Assembly (NCBI RefSeq): GCF_035989305.1
Contig: NZ_CP108514.1
Coordinates: 1,240,001 to 1,304,000 of the forward strand
Direction of reading: 5' to 3'
DNA: 64,000 bases
Source of the DNA: Streptomyces sp. NBC_01233
GTDB lineage: Bacteria > Actinomycetota > Actinomycetes > Streptomycetales > Streptomycetaceae
Shown: positions 61,205 to 64,000 of the stretch, in pieces
Position numbering within the stretch: position 1 is the first letter of the stretch
Layout: the number at the start of each line of letters is the position of its first letter
Notes under the pieces: model-generated
What the model was told of the DNA's origin: nothing
The model's input: the letters and a program-made list of their open reading frames with translations, nothing else
Databases searched by the model: none
Position numbers and translations under genes: made by a program

Positions 61205-61827
61205 TGAGTGACGTTGCGGTTCCACCGCTCTGGTTTCGGCTCCCGCCCGGCTTCCACACCATCGGTCCTGGCGACCGGCAGGCCTTGGATTGCATGGCTG
61301 ATGCCCTCGGGAGTCCGGCGGCAATGGTCGACATCGCACGGCTCATGGGTGGACTGAACAGCCTCCAGGCCCACCACGTCGTCCACACCTCGATCGGCCT
61401 GCATCCGGACGACGTCCTCGGCGTGTCGACGTCGTTCTTCTCCCTGACCGTTCGGCATGCCCAACACCCGAACCCCGGTGTGGCCGTCGCGCAGACATCC
61501 CTGGCCATCTCCCGCTCCGCACTCTGGGGCAAAGCAGCGCGCAGGGTCATCGAGCTGCCTTCGTCGCTCCCCTGCTACCTGGTCGCTGGACTGATTTCAC
61601 CGCCCGGAGTGAACGACCAACTGTTTCAGGCCAGGGCGATCACCGCGGACGCGCAAGGACGGCACGTCATCATCCTGGACCTGACCAGCGCTGCGGTCAG
61701 CAATGCTGAGGCCTACACCAGCATCCTGGAAGCCGTCACGTACACGATCAGCTTCTCCGACCCCGACCCCGAGGCCAGTCCCCCGCCCCTGCCAGGCACA
61801 TCGCGCATTCTGGAGGTGCTCCTGTGA
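61204..61827 (+). CDS. Unknown 207-aa protein of the ESX-like cassette
   Basis: Soluble protein beginning MSDVAVPPLWFRLPPGFHTI, without membrane segment or signal peptide. It contains an AHHVVHTSIGL segment and beta-rich C-terminal half. Lower GC than the genes before it. ATG 61204 overlaps the T7SS-type gene stop, so expression is coupled. Position suggests a chaperone or immunity partner, but no family is recognised. Confidence 0.7.
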   Translation: MSDVAVPPLWFRLPPGFHTIGPGDRQALDCMADALGSPAAMVDIARLMGGLNSLQAHHVVHTSIGLHPDDVLGVSTSFFSLTVRHAQHPNPGVAVAQTSLAISRSALWGKAARRVIELPSSLPCYLVAGLISPPGVNDQLFQARAITADAQGRHVIILDLTSAAVSNAEAYTSILEAVTYTISFSDPDPEASPPPLPGTSRILEVLL

Positions 61828-62402
61828 CAGCCCCGCGCACCAAAGTGGCGTGGGACCACCCCCCGACCGCAGCCGGCTACAAGCGGATGGCGTTCCGTCG
61901 CGGCGCCTGGATGGTGGGCTTGACGTCCACCTTCGTCATCCTGTCGGCGGGCCTGCGGCTGCATGTGATCACACAAGCCGTTGTCCCACTCAGTGCCGTG
62001 GTCATCGCCATCATCCCGTTCCTCCCGGTCGTCGTCATCGCGTACTGCACCCGGCGACGTGTCGCTTCCGTGCTCCAGGCGTACCCCTGGCGCGAGCTGT
62101 CCTGCCAGCACGTTGCGCAGCGTCCCTCGCTCATCGCGGTCGCGTTCACGCAGGACTTCTCGCCAGCGCTGCGCATGTTCCCCTTCCCCGTTCAACTCAC
62201 AGACCGGGAGAACGGGGGAAGCGGAACGATCTGGTTCGCCGGGGACCCTCGCTTCGGGGGAGTCGCGTCGCCCGTGGGGGGACACCATCCGGTGCGGGTC
62301 GTGCTCAACACCGTGTCCGGCGAGGCGTGGGTCGGGGGCGACGACGGACTGGCCCGGCGGGCCGGATTGATGGGGCGAAGCGGCAAGGGGACCCGGACCT
62401 GA
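61824..62402 (+). CDS. Two-span membrane protein of the ESX-like cassette
   Basis: 192 aa; GTG 61824 overlaps the previous stop (GTGA). A cytosolic N-terminus (HPPTAAGYKRMAFRRGAW) is followed by two hydrophobic helices (MVGLTSTFVILSAGL; VVPLSAVVIAIIPFLPVVVI) and a ~115-residue soluble domain with FPFPVQL and ENGGSGTIWFAGDPRFGG. No family is recognised. Its stop adjoins the convergent whiB stop with no gap. Could anchor or protect against the secreted protein. Confidence 0.7.
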   Translation: MTAPRTKVAWDHPPTAAGYKRMAFRRGAWMVGLTSTFVILSAGLRLHVITQAVVPLSAVVIAIIPFLPVVVIAYCTRRRVASVLQAYPWRELSCQHVAQRPSLIAVAFTQDFSPALRMFPFPVQLTDRENGGSGTIWFAGDPRFGGVASPVGGHHPVRVVLNTVSGEAWVGGDDGLARRAGLMGRSGKGTRT

Positions 62403-62648
62403 TCAGTGGCGGGGGCGGAGGGCGAGGCGTTCGGCTTCCGAGAGGCCGCCCCAGACGCCGAAGCGCTCGTCATTGGCCAGGGCGTACTCCAGGCACGCCG
62501 CCCGCCCCTCGCACGCCCCGCACAGCCGCTTCGCGTCGCGCAGCGACGAGCCCGGCTCCGGGAAGAAGAAGCCAGGGCCCGTCTGGGCGCACAGGGCGAG
62601 TTCGTACCAGGCGGTGTCCGTGGCTGCGGTAGTGGTGTTCATAGACAT
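62403..62648 (-). CDS. WhiB-family iron-sulfur regulator
   Basis: 81-aa actinobacterial WhiB-like protein. Four cluster-binding Cys at 20, 43, 46 and 52 (the last three in RLCGACEGRAACLEYAL), then the beta-turn GVWGG and a short basic C-terminus. Such proteins sense redox or NO through a 4Fe-4S cluster and act with sigma factors. ATG 62648 or 62642 may be the start. Convergent with the ESX-like cassette; which WhiB paralogue is not clear. Confidence 0.93.
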   Translation of the reverse strand: MSMNTTTAATDTAWYELALCAQTGPGFFFPEPGSSLRDAKRLCGACEGRAACLEYALANDERFGVWGGLSEAERLALRPRH

Positions 62649-62848
62649 GCCGCAGATACTGGCGGCCCCCGATGGACGTCCGATCAACGCCTGATCAACA
62701 CCGGTCACGGCCCCGCCGTCGGCAACCCGCCGGCCATGACCCGGACGAACATCTCTTCGCCGATCCGTTCGATCATCGCATCCCCCACTGACAGTGGACC
62801 TGTCCCTCGTCACTGAGTGAACGACCGTGCGTTCGGCAAGATGGGGCC

Positions 62849-63511
62849 ATGGCTGACGGACGCGTGGAACGCGGCAACCAGACACGGCGGACCGTTCTGG
62901 AGCGGACGATGAACGTCGCCTCCGTGGACGGCCTCGAAGGCCTGTCCCTGAGGAAGATCGCCGCGGATCTCGGCCTGAGCAAGAGTGGGGTCTTCGCCCT
63001 CTTCGGCTCCAAGGAGGACCTGCAGCTCGCCACCCTCCGCGCCGCCGTCGACGTGTTCGTCGACCAGGTCGTACGGCCCGTGCGCGCGGAACCCGCCGGT
63101 CTCGCCAAGGTATGGCGGATGTGTAAGGGCTGGCTCGACTACTCCGGGCGCCGCGTCTTCCCCGGTGGCTGCTTCTTCTACTCCGTCTCCGCGGAGTTCG
63201 ACGCACGCCCCGGCCCCGTACGTGACGAGATCGCCAAGGTGCGGTCCGACTGGACGCGTTACGTGGAGCGGGTCCTCGACGAGGCGCGGCTGGCCGGCGG
63301 GTTCCGGGACGCGGCAGATGCGTCGGACGTGCCGCAGCTCGCCTTCGAGTTGATCGCCCTGATGGAGCTCGCCAACGCGCATTCCGTCCTGCACGGGGAC
63401 CCGATGGCGTACGAACGGGCCGGCCGGGGGATCCTCGGCCGGCTGCGTGCGGTGGCGGCCGCTCCGGACGAACTCCCGGAACGGCCGCCTGCCTTCACCG
63501 CTCCTTCCTGA
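62849..63511 (+). CDS. TetR-family transcriptional regulator
   Basis: 220 aa. Residues ~12-60 are the TetR DNA-binding domain (RRTVLERTMNVASVDGLEGL, then LRKIAADLGLSKSGVFALFG). The C-terminal helical domain contains GGCFFYSVSAEFDARPGPVR, as in YxaF/AcrR-like regulators. Start ATG 62849. A convergent hydrolase gene ends 9 nt after its stop and could be a target. The ~200-nt spacer before it (62649-62848) holds a tgacagtgga...tccctcgtca type imperfect dyad but no gene. Confidence 0.9.
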   Translation: MADGRVERGNQTRRTVLERTMNVASVDGLEGLSLRKIAADLGLSKSGVFALFGSKEDLQLATLRAAVDVFVDQVVRPVRAEPAGLAKVWRMCKGWLDYSGRRVFPGGCFFYSVSAEFDARPGPVRDEIAKVRSDWTRYVERVLDEARLAGGFRDAADASDVPQLAFELIALMELANAHSVLHGDPMAYERAGRGILGRLRAVAAAPDELPERPPAFTAPS

Positions 63512-63520
63512 CTCCGCTCC

Positions 63521-64000
63521 TCACTCGCGTCGCGCGGACGCAGACGCAGACGTCGACTCGGAGTCGGAGTCGGAGTCCAAGTCGGGCTCGGACCCCGCCT
63601 CGGACATCGCGAACTCGACGGCTTTCGCCATGACTTCGGGGTCGGCCAGGATGCGTCGATGGCCCAGGCCGGCGGTCTCGATCAGGCGAACCTGCGGGCC
63701 GTAGGCGTCGGCGATCGCCCGGGACCGGGAGAGGGCGGCCACGTCGTCGTCCGCGTCGTGGACGAGCAGGATCGGCGCCCGCATGTCCGCGGAACGGCGG
63801 GCGGCGTCGAGGCGATGCCGGATGTCGGGTTCGCCGGGGAACAGCCGGCGCTCGACGTGGATGCGCAGGGCGCGCCCGACCGACCCGCCCAGGCTCAGCC
63901 GTGCGCAGAACCGGTCCAGGAGGTAGTCGAAGTCCGCCACGCCTCCGATGCCGACGACGCGGTCGGCCCGTACGCCGTCCCGCAGCATGGAGAAGGTGGC
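63521..64000 (-). CDS. Alpha/beta hydrolase, 5' part outside window
   Basis: C-terminal ~159 codons are present; the frame is open to the right edge. The catalytic Asp is likely in APILLVHDADDDV and the catalytic His in TAGLGHRRILADPEV, as in peptidase_S9/hydrolase_4 types; the nucleophile Ser lies off the window. The tail ends in a Ser/Asp/Ala repeat (DSDSDSESTSASASA) encoded by hexanucleotide repeats. Convergent with the TetR gene. Confidence 0.75.
   Translation of the reverse strand, partial: ATFSMLRDGVRADRVVGIGGVADFDYLLDRFCARLSLGGSVGRALRIHVERRLFPGEPDIRHRLDAARRSADMRAPILLVHDADDDVAALSRSRAIADAYGPQVRLIETAGLGHRRILADPEVMAKAVEFAMSEAGSEPDLDSDSDSESTSASASARRE

Noticed and set aside
62403-63206. Long upstream extension of the WhiB reading frame
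   Set aside because: The extension runs antisense through the TetR gene and is Arg-rich noise; normal WhiB length begins at 62648 or 62642.

Overview
The window is a stretch of chromosome from a Streptomyces-type actinomycete. The evidence is very high G+C with strong third-position GC bias, many GTG/TTG starts and 4-nt stop/start overlaps, a hopanoid operon, SsgA-like and WhiB proteins, an acyl-ACP desaturase, and ESX-like (WXG100) proteins. The order hopanoid genes, TagGH-type exporter, CDP-alcohol transferase genes, idi and an SCO6745-family gene resembles the SCO67xx region of S. coelicolor as I remember it; this was not checked by alignment.

Layout. 1-8.7 kb (minus strand): hopanoid operon hpnC-hpnD-(unknown 122-aa ORF)-hpnE-polyprenyl diphosphate synthase-shc-hpnG-hpnH, nearly all joined by 1- to 4-nt overlaps, turning prenyl diphosphates into squalene, hopene and adenosylhopane. 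9-16 kb (minus): a tightly coupled operon with a DUF5941/CDP-alcohol transferase, a sugar/polyol-phosphate nucleotidyltransferase, an archaeal-type glycerol-1-phosphate dehydrogenase homologue, a second CDP-alcohol transferase lacking one canonical Asp, a GT2 glycosyltransferase and a TagGH-like ABC exporter. I read this as a candidate pathway for an exported polyol-phosphate glycan or lipid, and it is the most interesting system in the window. 16-31 kb: methyltransferase-GNAT fusion, idi, anti-sigma-like kinase, DUF308 protein, enoyl-CoA hydratase, DJ-1/GlxA pair, ABC-F ATPase, SDR, a membrane protein paired with an ImmA/IrrE peptidase, tex and an SCO6745-family gene. 31-35 kb: secreted M1 peptidase, MpaB-like oxygenase, secreted sphingomyelinase-type phosphodiesterase.

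35.1-39.4 kb is an accessory island: flavoprotein divergent from an XRE regulator, an intact IS110-family element with candidate core repeats, and a chain of very small coupled ORFs (100, 63, 27 and 45 aa). 39.5-50.3 kb is fatty-acid metabolism: acyl-CoA ligase with divergent MerR regulator, a decayed antibiotic-monooxygenase-like gene, a maltokinase-cap-like protein, and a beta-oxidation operon (CaiB/BaiF transferase, LLM flavoenzyme, acyl-CoA dehydrogenase, thiolase, multifunctional FadB-like protein). 50.5-59.7 kb holds a secreted LDTR-repeat protein, a saccharopine-dehydrogenase-like reductase, endonuclease V, a YciI protein, a BNR-repeat protein, an SsgA-like protein, a second ABC-F ATPase, and an acyl-ACP desaturase under a striking double palindrome. 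59.7-62.4 kb is a four-gene ESX/T7SS-type cassette whose 3' half shifts in composition. The right end has a WhiB protein, a TetR regulator and a partial alpha/beta hydrolase.

No rRNA, tRNA or CRISPR array was recognised. Start sites, operon limits, hairpins and operators were read by eye; no similarity search was run, so family names rest on remembered motifs.
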